From assembly GCA_964590225.1 (NCBI GenBank), contig CAZPWS010000017.1, positions 1 to 56,105 of the forward strand: DNA of 56,105 nt, written 5' to 3'. This stretch comes from JAEUSG01 sp964590225 (GTDB lineage: Bacteria > Fibrobacterota > OXYB2-FULL-49-7 > JAEUSG01). Under the pieces are notes generated by a model. It worked only from the letters and a program-made list of their open reading frames with translations. It was not told the origin of the DNA and ran no database searches. This document shows positions 25,559-33,921 of this stretch, piece after piece. The first letter of the stretch is position 1; every line of letters begins with the position of its first letter. A program made the translations under genes and the position numbers.

Positions 25559-26474
25559 AAAAATAAACTTTTACGACCGCCGCACTACTGCGCAAATTGG
25601 CAAGGCCCAGAAACTTCGGTTTATTGCAGAAAAAATTATTGCACTTCCTACCCTGCCGACCGTTGTGTCCCGCCTGATGCAGATTGTTGATAGTCCCAAG
25701 AGCTCCGCTCAAACGCTTGGAAGGCTTATCGAAAACGATCAGGTGCTTACCGCCCGTATCCTTAAGCTTGCAAACAGCGCTTATTATGGAATGGCCAGAC
25801 AAATTTCGTCTGTAAGCCAAGCTGTTGTAGTTGTTGGTTTTGACGCAGTCAAGGATATGGGGCTTTCTGTCTCTGTTCTTGACGCATTCAAGGATCCCGG
25901 GGGGAGCCGTTATTTCAATCTTGCCGGTTTTTGGGAACACACTATGGGCGTTGCCTTTACATCCAAAGCGCTTGCAAAACAATATGCTAAAAGTGAACTA
26001 TCTGAAGCTTTTACGGCAGGGCTGCTGCACGATCTTGGTAAAGTGGTTGTTAACCAATATTGCCACGACGATTTTATTGAGATCATGGCCCGAGTTCAGG
26101 ATGATGGCGAAGATCTTCTTTACGCGGAAACAATGGTTCTTGATACAACGCACGACCGAATAGGCGGCTGGCTCGCTAACAGGTGGAATATGCCCGAATC
26201 CATTGTTGACTCAATTGAATTTCACCATCATCCCTATTTATCTGAAAAGCATCAGACACTTGCTACACTTGTTAAGCTTGCAGATGTTATATGCCGCAGA
26301 GCCAAAATAGGTTTTTCCGGTAATCTTTCGGAACCTACTCTTACCGAAGAAGAAAAAGAATACCTTGCCAAGCTTTCTATTCCTACCGACGACGAGTCTT
26401 TAAAAACATTTGAGGACGAAGCTAACGCCGAGATGGAAAAGGTAGGAATGTTTATCGATATTATAAGAAAATAA
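25551..26474 (+). CDS. HDOD domain protein at the end of the flagellar operon
   Basis: A 307-residue HDOD protein: LPTLPTVVSRLMQIVDS at the start, ARILKLANSAYYGM, a fully formed HD pair in GLLHDLGKVVVNQY, THDRIGGWLANRWNMPESIV, and an HHHP stretch near residue 225. It keeps more of the HD-type histidines than the HDOD protein at 10303-11169, so hydrolase activity is slightly more plausible but unproven. The ATG at 25551 overlaps the previous gene by 8 bp. The last 11 codons (KVGMFIDIIRK) lie in a 35-bp sequence repeated at 32187-32221, which makes its 3' end the left border of a repeat-bounded segment. Confidence 0.87.
   Translation: MPEKINFYDRRTTAQIGKAQKLRFIAEKIIALPTLPTVVSRLMQIVDSPKSSAQTLGRLIENDQVLTARILKLANSAYYGMARQISSVSQAVVVVGFDAVKDMGLSVSVLDAFKDPGGSRYFNLAGFWEHTMGVAFTSKALAKQYAKSELSEAFTAGLLHDLGKVVVNQYCHDDFIEIMARVQDDGEDLLYAETMVLDTTHDRIGGWLANRWNMPESIVDSIEFHHHPYLSEKHQTLATLVKLADVICRRAKIGFSGNLSEPTLTEEEKEYLAKLSIPTDDESLKTFEDEANAEMEKVGMFIDIIRK
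26438..26472 (+). repeat. 35-bp direct repeat, left copy (3' end of HDOD gene)
   Basis: The sequence AAAGGTAGGAAT-G-TTTATCGATATT... ending AAGAAAAT recurs at 32187-32221 in the same orientation with one mismatch (G to A at the 13th base). The left copy encodes the HDOD C-terminus and includes the first base of its stop codon. Repeat at a gene end is the classic look of an attachment-site duplication, though no integrase is seen. Confidence 0.85.
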
Positions 26475-26494
26475 GTGGTTATTTTTTCTCCATA

Positions 26495-27970
26495 ATGAAT
26501 GAGACGCTATTGTTGCTTAATATTACAGCACTCTTAGTCCTCGGTATGCATAATATTGTCGTTTTCGCTATACACCGGAAAGATCACTCCTCTTTTTATT
26601 TTGGCCTGTTTTGCCTCCTTTACGGATTTAACGCATGGGTGTCCAGCCCTTATTCGGCAGCCTTGGAGTGTTGTATTCTACCTTCTACTCTTTACAAAAT
26701 CGATGTTATAAGCATAATGTTGAGCGTGCCATGTTTTATAGCATTCCTTGATTCGTTCTTCCCCCTTGAAAAGAAAAAGGTACTAAAGAAAATATTTTTT
26801 ACTGTATCATTTACATTTATAGTACTTGTTGCAGTTTCTCCATCTCATCTCACAGAAACTTTTTTCAAAGCATTTTTCCCTGTATTGATAGCATTAACTG
26901 CATACAGTATTTATACGGGAATACTTGCTCTTAAAAATTATCGAAATGATGCTATTATAATTTTGTCGGGGATCTTTATTCTTTCCGCGGCGGGTATAAA
27001 TGATATTCTGTGGGCAATGAATATGTTTGATACATTCGTTGCAGTACCGCTTGCAACGCTTGTTTTTACCTTTCTTTACTCGTTTGTTTTGTCGCGAAGG
27101 TTTGCAAAAGTTTTCAGCAACTCTGAACGGCTGGCCGTGGAACTTGTTGAAAACCAAAGATTGCGTTCAGAAATGGAAAAACGGGTAAAAGAGGAAACCA
27201 ATCTTAGGCAGGTTCAGCATAGGCTCACAGCACTTCTGCATACAATAAATGAGCCGTTATGTGCAGTTGACGAGAGAGGCATTATTGAGTTTTCAAACAA
27301 AGCTTTCGAAGAATTGATAAAAGTAGCAAATAGCGATCTTGTAGGATATCCACTGAGTAAGTTTGTTGACATATATAGTTCGGAGCGTCAATTATCTACT
27401 GTAACACTTGAGCTTGAAGATGATGAGATTACAGTTTTTCTCTTTAAAACCGAAAAAACGAATTTCTCTTCGTCTCTTTCTGCGGTTACTTTTATTGAAC
27501 AGTTGAATAAAAACCGTGAAAGAATTCAATCCCTTGAGCAGATACTAATTAACGCTTCACCGGAAGGTGTTGTAATGGAAAGCAAAATAGGCAGGGATTT
27601 AAAAACAATCGATAACGCTCTTGAACAGATGGGCAGTGCTTTATTGCAAGAAACAGATGTTGAACGGAAGAAAATTTATGCTGCTGAGTTGCTTGAATTA
27701 GCCATTCTATATTGGAATGAATCCACAGGTAAAGAAAAAGCGGATCTTGCGCGAGAATCAGGATTGTGGAAAGTACATATTAATCCAGATGGTTGGGAGA
27801 GGACCCAGACGCTTGATAAGTACCTGAATATCAAAACTTTTCCTAAAAACCCACGATGGAATACAATAATTAAAACAGCCGATTATGTTATTGCCAGTTG
27901 TAATAAATCTTCTGAAACACGGCAACTTCTCGAAGACAAGCTTCAACAAATAGTTCTTATAACAGCTTAA
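26495..27970 (+). CDS. 7TM-PAS sensor protein with no kinase domain
   Basis: The 491-residue protein starts with seven hydrophobic helices (residues 1-205, like the 7TM part of diverse intracellular signalling proteins). A coiled-coil linker (207-240, SERLAVELVENQRLRSEMEK) and a PAS domain (about 243-345, NEPLCAVDERGIIEFSNKAF) follow. The C-terminal 145 residues hold a helical segment and a motif-rich end (LARESGLWKV, TQTLDKYLN, PKNPRWNTIIKTADYV). No H-box, ATPase, GGDEF or EAL motif is present. The C-terminal part resembles an output domain I recall from other 7TM/PAS proteins, perhaps nucleic-acid or protein binding, but I cannot name it. It lies inside the repeat-bounded segment, upstream of the secreted protein gene. 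Confidence 0.7.
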   Translation: MNETLLLLNITALLVLGMHNIVVFAIHRKDHSSFYFGLFCLLYGFNAWVSSPYSAALECCILPSTLYKIDVISIMLSVPCFIAFLDSFFPLEKKKVLKKIFFTVSFTFIVLVAVSPSHLTETFFKAFFPVLIALTAYSIYTGILALKNYRNDAIIILSGIFILSAAGINDILWAMNMFDTFVAVPLATLVFTFLYSFVLSRRFAKVFSNSERLAVELVENQRLRSEMEKRVKEETNLRQVQHRLTALLHTINEPLCAVDERGIIEFSNKAFEELIKVANSDLVGYPLSKFVDIYSSERQLSTVTLELEDDEITVFLFKTEKTNFSSSLSAVTFIEQLNKNRERIQSLEQILINASPEGVVMESKIGRDLKTIDNALEQMGSALLQETDVERKKIYAAELLELAILYWNESTGKEKADLARESGLWKVHINPDGWERTQTLDKYLNIKTFPKNPRWNTIIKTADYVIASCNKSSETRQLLEDKLQQIVLITA

Positions 27971-28017
27971 TTTTCAACCACTTATCTCTTTTTAACAATT
28001 TTAACAGTGGAAATTTT

Positions 28018-28046
28018 TTGTTAATTTATATCGAATATTCTATTGT
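28018..28046 (+). promoter_or_regulatory. Candidate sigma-70 promoter for the 1360-residue secreted protein
   Basis: TTGTTA (28018-28023) and TATTGT (28041-28046) are separated by 17 bp, a good fit to a housekeeping promoter, about 50 bp upstream of the ATG at 28095. The ATG has AAGGGAG (28083-28089) as ribosome-binding site. This suggests the gene can be expressed separately from the sensor gene upstream. Confidence 0.5.
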
Positions 28047-28094
28047 ATTAGACTTTAGCTAATCAATCGAAAGCTTAATATCAAGGGAGTTTTA

Positions 28095-31000
28095 ATGAAA
28101 AAAGGTCTTGGATTTCTTGTCGCTTCAGTTTTCCTGTTCATATCACAAGTTGCTGATGCACAAACATTTACAGCAACCGCTTCAGGCAGTGATTATTACA
28201 TCTATCTGAGATGGACAGCCGCCAATAACGCTTGCGTCTCTTTCCCCTGGACGGAGTATAACATAAAAAGAGAAGGCACAACAACCAACATTGTTGGTGT
28301 TGTTTATAATGGTACAGATGTACCTGCTCATCAAGGCACAACCCACTTCCATGCAGCGGGTCCTGGCCAGTCTTTTTGGTATATTGCCGATTACCGCTTC
28401 AAAGGGGCATTTCTTGGGATAGTCAATTGTGATTATGGCGGCACACAAAGGATCAATGGAAACACCAACTCAATACGACCGCCAGCTTCTGTAACGGCAA
28501 CAACGGACATGTTCGATACCAAAGTTGTCGTAAAATGGGGCGCGAGTACAACAGATGTTCCTACAAATAAGTATCAGTACAGAGTTTATCGTGATAGCGC
28601 ATTAGTTGCAACAGTTACGAGCAGCGTTCTTACATGGACAGACACTAATGTTGTTGTTGGAAGAACATACAAATACGAAGTAGAGTCCTATGCCGCGGAC
28701 TGGAACAACCGTTCAACCAGAGTTTCTGCCAATGGTCGTGCCTTCAGCCTGAATGTGCGAACAGAGTCCCTTGCTTCCGGTGTCAAAATAACATGGAATA
28801 CAGAAAATTCCGACTCCTTGAATTTTCAAAAGTTTACTATTGAACGAAAAGATGGTAATAACTCTCCCGAGTTTCTCATATCTATAAACAGCCCCACAGC
28901 TACCAGTTGGACAGACCCGAATACCGGAGGTCTGCCTCTTCCAGGTTACACTTATACATACATTGTAACGCCTGACAATAACGCAGGAAAAACTTATCGT
29001 TCGGGTTCGGCAACGGGATTCAGGCTTCCCAATGGCAGTATATCCGGTTATGTCAAAGCCCCTTTTGGTGGAGGTGTTCCCGGTGTAAATGTAGTCGTAA
29101 CCCGTCAAAACAGCGTTCCTCAGGGAGCGGACAGGGAAACATATTCGTCTATAACTGATGCTAACGGTTATTACAGCGTATCGCAGATTTATTATTATGA
29201 TGACGCCACTTTTTCGATCACTCCTGAGCTTGTCAACCACGGGTTCAGACCTGTTTCTGAAACACGAAGCCTGACCCTTTCAAGTTATACCCATACAAAT
29301 ATCGATTTTATTGACACCTCTTCTTTCACAATTAACTGCTATGTAAAGCAGGTATTTAATGGGGATACAATAAGTGTACCCGGTGTTGAAATTTGGGCCG
29401 ATAATATTCCTCGCGGATATGTAACAGATACAAACGGTTTTGTCGCAGTTACAGTATCTGAAATAGGTACACACTCATTCAAGCCCGTTCGGAGCAAGCA
29501 CGCTTTCATCCCTTCCGACACCTCCTTTTATATTTCTGATGATGTTGCCGAATTGGTCTTTTTCGATACCACAACAAGAACTTTCAGCGGCACCTTTGGC
29601 GGTCCCTGCGGTATATACATAGGCAAGGCCCAGCTTCATATTTTTGACAAAAAAGGTATTATTGATACTTTGATTGAAAATGATCATACAGGGAATTATT
29701 CTGTAATATTGCCTGCACAGCCATTAATTGTGAGGGTTAATGATTTTACGCAAGAGGGGGATATTGTTACGAATGATTCTGTTCTCGCCTACTTCACAGA
29801 TACTTTGAATATTGACCTCGATACTTCTGAAGTTATCTACCCATTTATTTATAGAAAAAAACCGGTTCTTTCTGTTACCGGCTTTCCACGCATAGGTTGC
29901 GGCGGAACATATAACGGTAAACCAATAGTTGAGCAGGCTCAACCATTCAATCTTGAGCTTGAGCTGCGTGAAAATTTCGGCACTTCAAATTGTCTCGTTG
30001 ATACAGGTTGGGCCGTAATCACTCACACTCTTAATGGCGGTGCAACAGTTACAGACACCGTTCCACTTGCCAATGGCAGAATCTCGTACGAAATTGTCCC
30101 GGGAACGCCGAATATTATTGCACCGCATTTTTATCAGCTTGAGGTTGTTGCTTATACGGGAAATGTATCGGATTATTACAGTACACAGGTTCTTGTTACG
30201 GGAAACCGCCCACGCGAGCAGACATTCACCTCTGTTTCACCCAATGTACCTCTCATGATTCTTCGTGATCCTCCTGGAGATGGAAGTTATAGCTATCTTT
30301 CCAAAAATAGCAGTTTTAACACTTCATTCAAGCTATATACCAAAATGGAAAGTTCCGTTAATCTCTGGAGCCAGATTAAACTTGGTGCTGAGTATGAGGC
30401 GGGGCAGTTTATATTTACAGCCTTCAAGGTGTATGGTCAGCTGAAAAATTCTCTTACGATTGGTGGCAGCCTGACCAATACAACGGAGCTGTCGCTTAAA
30501 ATTACTGCCAGCGAAAAGGTTTCAACATCAGGTAACCAGGACATTACAGGGACATCAGGGGATGTTTTTGTAGGCGCAGCAATTAATATGGTTTATGCGA
30601 TTACTGATGTCGTTGAATATGATACCAGCGCATGCGGAGTTGAAGTAAGTAAACAGCTCATCATGAGTCCAAATGGTTTCAGCACAACATTTATGTACAC
30701 TGATGATCACATAAGAAATGTTCTCATACCACAACTGAGGGAGATTAGCGAGCTGTACGAAACATCTCATCCTGACTCAGCAGTTCTGTATCAAAGCCAG
30801 ATGAGCGTGTGGCAGCAAACTCTTGATCGTAACGATAGCCTCAAGAAGAACGCCCTGTTCATAGAGAACCGTTCTTTCAGTGCCGGTGTTCCTTACGAAA
30901 ATTCACTTGAAGTAACTGCCGGACTCACGAATACAATTGATTTTTCGATGTATCTTGAAGCGAGCCTTGCGGCTGAACTCGGAATGGAGATTGGCGGAAG

Positions 31001-32177
31001 CGGAGCAAGCGGTGGCGTAGAAAGTAAATTGAAACTTGAAATGGGCGGCTCCTCATCAATAGGTAGTTCATATACCAGGACAACGGGGTATTATCTAAGT
31101 GACGACGATGCAGGAGATTTCTTTTCTGTTGATATTATGGCAGACTTAGCATATGCTGCACCTGTTTTTAAGCTTGTTGCAGGCAGAAGCAGCTGCCCAT
31201 GGGAACCTGGAACTCAACCCCGCGACGGTGTACAGTTGCTTTCAGATACAACAACACGGCTTGGCGTAAACTCTACGGATGCGGCTCTATTTACCCTTTC
31301 TCTTGGTAACACAACCCAAAGCGGCGAAATCCGTACATACAATCTCAGATTTTTACAGGAAAGCAACCCGTATGGTGCAGTTATAACTTTAGGAGGCAGT
31401 CAGGTTCAGGGTGGCAGTCCTGTACCTTACACTATCAATCCAGGTAGCTCCGTTAACGCTACAGTAACTGTACGAAAGGGACCATCAGCATGGGATTATT
31501 CAGGTCTGAAATTTGTTCTTGCTTCACCATGTGATGGCTCAATTTCTGACGACATAGAGCTGAATGTTGTTTTCTGCGACACATGCAATGTATCAACTAA
31601 TAGAAAGCCGGTAATTACAACTACAGCTATCGACAGCGCAATTATTGGACAGCCTTATCTATTTCAGCTTTCGGCAACCGATCCCGATGCTAATCAGGTC
31701 ATGTGGTATCTAATAAAAGCGCCCAATGGAATGGGTGTAAATGTTATGACAGGTGCTCTTTCGTTCGATCCTCTTGACGAACACGAAGGCACGGACACTG
31801 TTATGGTAAGAGCTACTGATGGAGTTCTGAGTGATACAGCGACCTATCTTTTTATAATAAAGAAAGAACCTACATCCATAGCACATCTTGAAAGGTTGCC
31901 ATCAGAATTATCGTTTACAGCAGCGCCAAATCCATTCAATCCAACAGTGAATCTGCGCGTTGGTATTCCAAGAGAGAATAGTTACAATACATCGATTCAG
32001 ATTTACAGTGTTGCAGGCAAACTATTAAACGGCTGGATTTTAAGAGGTGCCGGTTATCACAATATCATTTGGAATGGAAAACAGTCAAATGGAGAGCCCC
32101 TGCCTACAGGCCTTTATATTGCAAGATTACAGAGTTCCGGTAAAACAATCCAGCGAAAATTGCTTATGCTAAAATAA
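28095..32177 (+). CDS. Large secreted multidomain protein with T9SS-type sorting domain
   Basis: The 1360-residue precursor starts with a signal peptide (cleavage near ADAQ-T, residue 23). Fibronectin-III-like units span about 24-310 (YKYEVESYAADWNN, YTYTYIVTPDNNAG). A carboxypeptidase-regulatory-like beta domain begins near 313 (GSISGYVKAPFGGGVPGVNV), followed by a second similar unit. The region from about 600 to 1150 is unassigned and contains Ser/Gly-rich stretches and few Cys. A cadherin/Ig-like domain starts near 1169 (GQPYLFQLSATDPDANQV). The T9SS-type Ig-fold sorting tag is at about 1266-1360 (APNPFNPTVNLRV, IQIYSVAGKLL, GLYIARLQ, ending KLLMLK). It is probably displayed at the cell surface or released. 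No catalytic motif is seen, so structural or adhesive roles are likely. Confidence 0.82.
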   Translation: MKKGLGFLVASVFLFISQVADAQTFTATASGSDYYIYLRWTAANNACVSFPWTEYNIKREGTTTNIVGVVYNGTDVPAHQGTTHFHAAGPGQSFWYIADYRFKGAFLGIVNCDYGGTQRINGNTNSIRPPASVTATTDMFDTKVVVKWGASTTDVPTNKYQYRVYRDSALVATVTSSVLTWTDTNVVVGRTYKYEVESYAADWNNRSTRVSANGRAFSLNVRTESLASGVKITWNTENSDSLNFQKFTIERKDGNNSPEFLISINSPTATSWTDPNTGGLPLPGYTYTYIVTPDNNAGKTYRSGSATGFRLPNGSISGYVKAPFGGGVPGVNVVVTRQNSVPQGADRETYSSITDANGYYSVSQIYYYDDATFSITPELVNHGFRPVSETRSLTLSSYTHTNIDFIDTSSFTINCYVKQVFNGDTISVPGVEIWADNIPRGYVTDTNGFVAVTVSEIGTHSFKPVRSKHAFIPSDTSFYISDDVAELVFFDTTTRTFSGTFGGPCGIYIGKAQLHIFDKKGIIDTLIENDHTGNYSVILPAQPLIVRVNDFTQEGDIVTNDSVLAYFTDTLNIDLDTSEVIYPFIYRKKPVLSVTGFPRIGCGGTYNGKPIVEQAQPFNLELELRENFGTSNCLVDTGWAVITHTLNGGATVTDTVPLANGRISYEIVPGTPNIIAPHFYQLEVVAYTGNVSDYYSTQVLVTGNRPREQTFTSVSPNVPLMILRDPPGDGSYSYLSKNSSFNTSFKLYTKMESSVNLWSQIKLGAEYEAGQFIFTAFKVYGQLKNSLTIGGSLTNTTELSLKITASEKVSTSGNQDITGTSGDVFVGAAINMVYAITDVVEYDTSACGVEVSKQLIMSPNGFSTTFMYTDDHIRNVLIPQLREISELYETSHPDSAVLYQSQMSVWQQTLDRNDSLKKNALFIENRSFSAGVPYENSLEVTAGLTNTIDFSMYLEASLAAELGMEIGGSGASGGVESKLKLEMGGSSSIGSSYTRTTGYYLSDDDAGDFFSVDIMADLAYAAPVFKLVAGRSSCPWEPGTQPRDGVQLLSDTTTRLGVNSTDAALFTLSLGNTTQSGEIRTYNLRFLQESNPYGAVITLGGSQVQGGSPVPYTINPGSSVNATVTVRKGPSAWDYSGLKFVLASPCDGSISDDIELNVVFCDTCNVSTNRKPVITTTAIDSAIIGQPYLFQLSATDPDANQVMWYLIKAPNGMGVNVMTGALSFDPLDEHEGTDTVMVRATDGVLSDTATYLFIIKKEPTSIAHLERLPSELSFTAAPNPFNPTVNLRVGIPRENSYNTSIQIYSVAGKLLNGWILRGAGYHNIIWNGKQSNGEPLPTGLYIARLQSSGKTIQRKLLMLK

Positions 32178-32186
32178 GCTTTCTTG

Positions 32187-32221
32187 AAAGGTAGGAATAT
32201 TTATCGATATTATAAGAAAAT
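32187..32221 (+). repeat. 35-bp direct repeat, right copy (3' end of acyltransferase gene)
   Basis: Matches 26438-26472 in 34 of 35 positions. It lies 10 bp after the stop of the secreted protein gene. Its last 12 bases, read on the minus strand, give the final codons and TAA of the membrane acyltransferase gene at 32210-33229. Confidence 0.85.
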
Positions 32222-33229
32222 GCGGTCTTTTTTTATTTTTGCATAAAGCAACACCACCGCAATCGTGGCAATATAGGTTTTTATCAGAAGCCATCCTGCT
32301 TCGTTCCACTGTAATTGACGGATATGTTGTCCGTAGAAAATATAAATCCACTTTGCATGAAACCAATAACCTATCATTGTATGGCTGCCTATTACAACTA
32401 AGGGGCCGAATCCAATTTTTTCCTGAAGATTATATGAAATCCAAAGCCCTATCAATAAAAGAATAAAGCCCTTCATGAAAAACATGGTTTTGGTCGATTT
32501 CTCAACAATGTTTAATCCCACAAACTGCAATAGAAATGCAAGCACCAGAATAGCTACTGGGAACAATGCTTCCTTGTATAATCCTATAAATGGTTGAGAA
32601 AACTTTCGTTGTGACAATTTTTCTCCAATAAAAGCACCAAAAAATGAGTAGGTTACAAAAGGAAAGAGCGTGAAATAAGCATTCGGTGGAACCCCCTGAA
32701 AATACCATCTAACTGGATCGGGAAGATATTGCATAGGAATTTTAAAAATAGCGGGTGTTATTAATATAGCAACCAGCGCAGCAATAAACCACCAGATGTT
32801 ATTATGCAAAAATTTGCCCCTAAACCAATCGAACATGGCAACAGCAATAAGAGAAATCGAAATAATATTTAGCACATCGACAAGCCATAAGTTTATATAT
32901 ATCCACTTAACACCAAAGATTAAATCAATTGCTTTATACAGATAGGCAAACAAGAGGAGCTGCATTCCTCTTTTAATAAAACTTCTTAAAACTTCTGCTT
33001 TTGATTTTCCCTTCTCAAGTCGGGAGTTTCTCGCAAACACATACGAAATACCAACCAAGAAGAAAAATATAGCGCTTGGGGCTTTGGTGACAATTTCAAG
33101 TACTTTGAGCTGAAAAGAGGTCCAATGAGAAGGTTCTATCCATGCTTTAAAACCGTGTGTGGATACCATTATCAGAAGCGCTACTGCTCTAAATCCATCT
33201 ACAAAGTGAAGCCTCTTTTTTTCGCTCAA
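32210..33229 (-). CDS. Membrane acyltransferase, HGSNAT/DUF1624-like
   Basis: A 339-residue protein with about ten membrane helices. The start (RLHFVDGFRAVALLIMVSTHGF) and the next helix (SAIFFFLVGISYVFAR) resemble the heparan-alpha-glucosaminide N-acetyltransferase-like family (COG3503), with a conserved Arg-Asp pair and His in helix 1. Members are thought to acylate sugars in the membrane using acetyl donors from the cytoplasm. The substrate here is unknown. Its ATG overlaps the end of ispD by 4 bp, so it is the last gene of a minus-strand operon. The stop codon lies within the right copy of the 35-bp direct repeat, so the native C-terminus may have been altered there. Confidence 0.65.
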   Translation of the reverse strand: MSEKKRLHFVDGFRAVALLIMVSTHGFKAWIEPSHWTSFQLKVLEIVTKAPSAIFFFLVGISYVFARNSRLEKGKSKAEVLRSFIKRGMQLLLFAYLYKAIDLIFGVKWIYINLWLVDVLNIISISLIAVAMFDWFRGKFLHNNIWWFIAALVAILITPAIFKIPMQYLPDPVRWYFQGVPPNAYFTLFPFVTYSFFGAFIGEKLSQRKFSQPFIGLYKEALFPVAILVLAFLLQFVGLNIVEKSTKTMFFMKGFILLLIGLWISYNLQEKIGFGPLVVIGSHTMIGYWFHAKWIYIFYGQHIRQLQWNEAGWLLIKTYIATIAVVLLYAKIKKDRIFL

Positions 33230-33921
33230 CGGCCGCTTCTCCTAATTGCATCTGCTAAAAGAATGTCCTCCGGTGTTGTTATTTTTAGATTAAAATAGTC
33301 GCCCACAACAACGCGGATATCATATCCCATCTGTTCAGCAATCATACATTCATCAGTTCCGTATCTCTTTTCTGCAATGGCCTTTGAAATTAGCGATTCA
33401 AGGATATTTCTTTTAAAACATTGAGGAGTCAATGTGTGCCATAACTGCGATCTGTCAAGTGTAGAGGCTACTAATTCGTTATTTTTTACTACTTTGATGG
33501 TGTCCTTTGCTGGAACCGCAAGGGTACAGCCGTCACATTTATCGAGCATACTAATAACAGCTTCGATATCAATATTTCTTACAAATGGGCGAACCGCGTC
33601 GTGAATCAATACTGTATTAATTTCTTCTGAAACTGCTAACAGACCATTTCCTACAGATTTTATCCTTTCATTGCCCCCCTTCACTATCCTTCTAATTTTA
33701 CTGTACTGTTTTTTAAAATAGGGTATTTCCTTTGTAATATCCGCTTCGGGAAGTACAAGAACAATCTCATCTATTAAGGGATGGTTTTCAAATTTAGATA
33801 CCGTAATGTCAATTATTCGCTCATTACAACTACCAATAGCAATAAACTGTTTGGGAGAACTGAGTCCCATCCTTTTGCCGCTTCCGCCAGCTGAAATAAT
33901 TACAGCACTTTTTTTATTCAA
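33226..33921 (-). CDS. ispD: 2-C-methyl-D-erythritol 4-phosphate cytidylyltransferase (IspD)
   Basis: The 231-residue protein has the IspD pattern. SAVIISAGGSGKRMGLSSPKQF at the start is the CTP-binding loop; the HDAVRPFV motif follows in the middle, then AVPAKDTIKVV, LWHTLTPQCF and a final LKITTPEDILLA. It makes CDP-methylerythritol in the MEP isoprenoid pathway. The frame runs upstream to 34005, but the family starts close to the Gly-rich loop. The TTG at 33921 (or GTG at 33924) gives the normal length and a short overlap with the rlmI stop. IspF, often next to IspD, is absent here. Confidence 0.88.
   Translation of the reverse strand: MNKKSAVIISAGGSGKRMGLSSPKQFIAIGSCNERIIDITVSKFENHPLIDEIVLVLPEADITKEIPYFKKQYSKIRRIVKGGNERIKSVGNGLLAVSEEINTVLIHDAVRPFVRNIDIEAVISMLDKCDGCTLAVPAKDTIKVVKNNELVASTLDRSQLWHTLTPQCFKRNILESLISKAIAEKRYGTDECMIAEQMGYDIRVVVGDYFNLKITTPEDILLADAIRRSGR

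Larger units (their letters stand above)
26438..32221. mobile_element. Putative 5.7-kb insertion bounded by 35-bp direct repeats
   Basis: Two 35-bp direct repeats (34/35 identical) enclose the 7TM-PAS sensor gene and the 1360-residue secreted-protein gene. The left copy completes the HDOD gene; the right copy supplies the last codons and stop of the acyltransferase gene on the other strand. This suggests that two convergent genes once met there and the segment was inserted. There is no transposase, integrase or terminal inverted repeat, so a duplication or an assembly effect is also possible. Confidence 0.35.

Noticed and set aside
28713..29240. Antisense frame inside the secreted protein gene (175 codons, minus strand)
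   Set aside because: Composition is unlike a protein and the sense strand has clear beta-domain patterns.
26473..32186. Integrase or transposase inside the repeat-bounded segment
   Set aside because: Only the sensor and the secreted protein are encoded there. No recombinase motif, terminal inverted repeat or tRNA site is visible.
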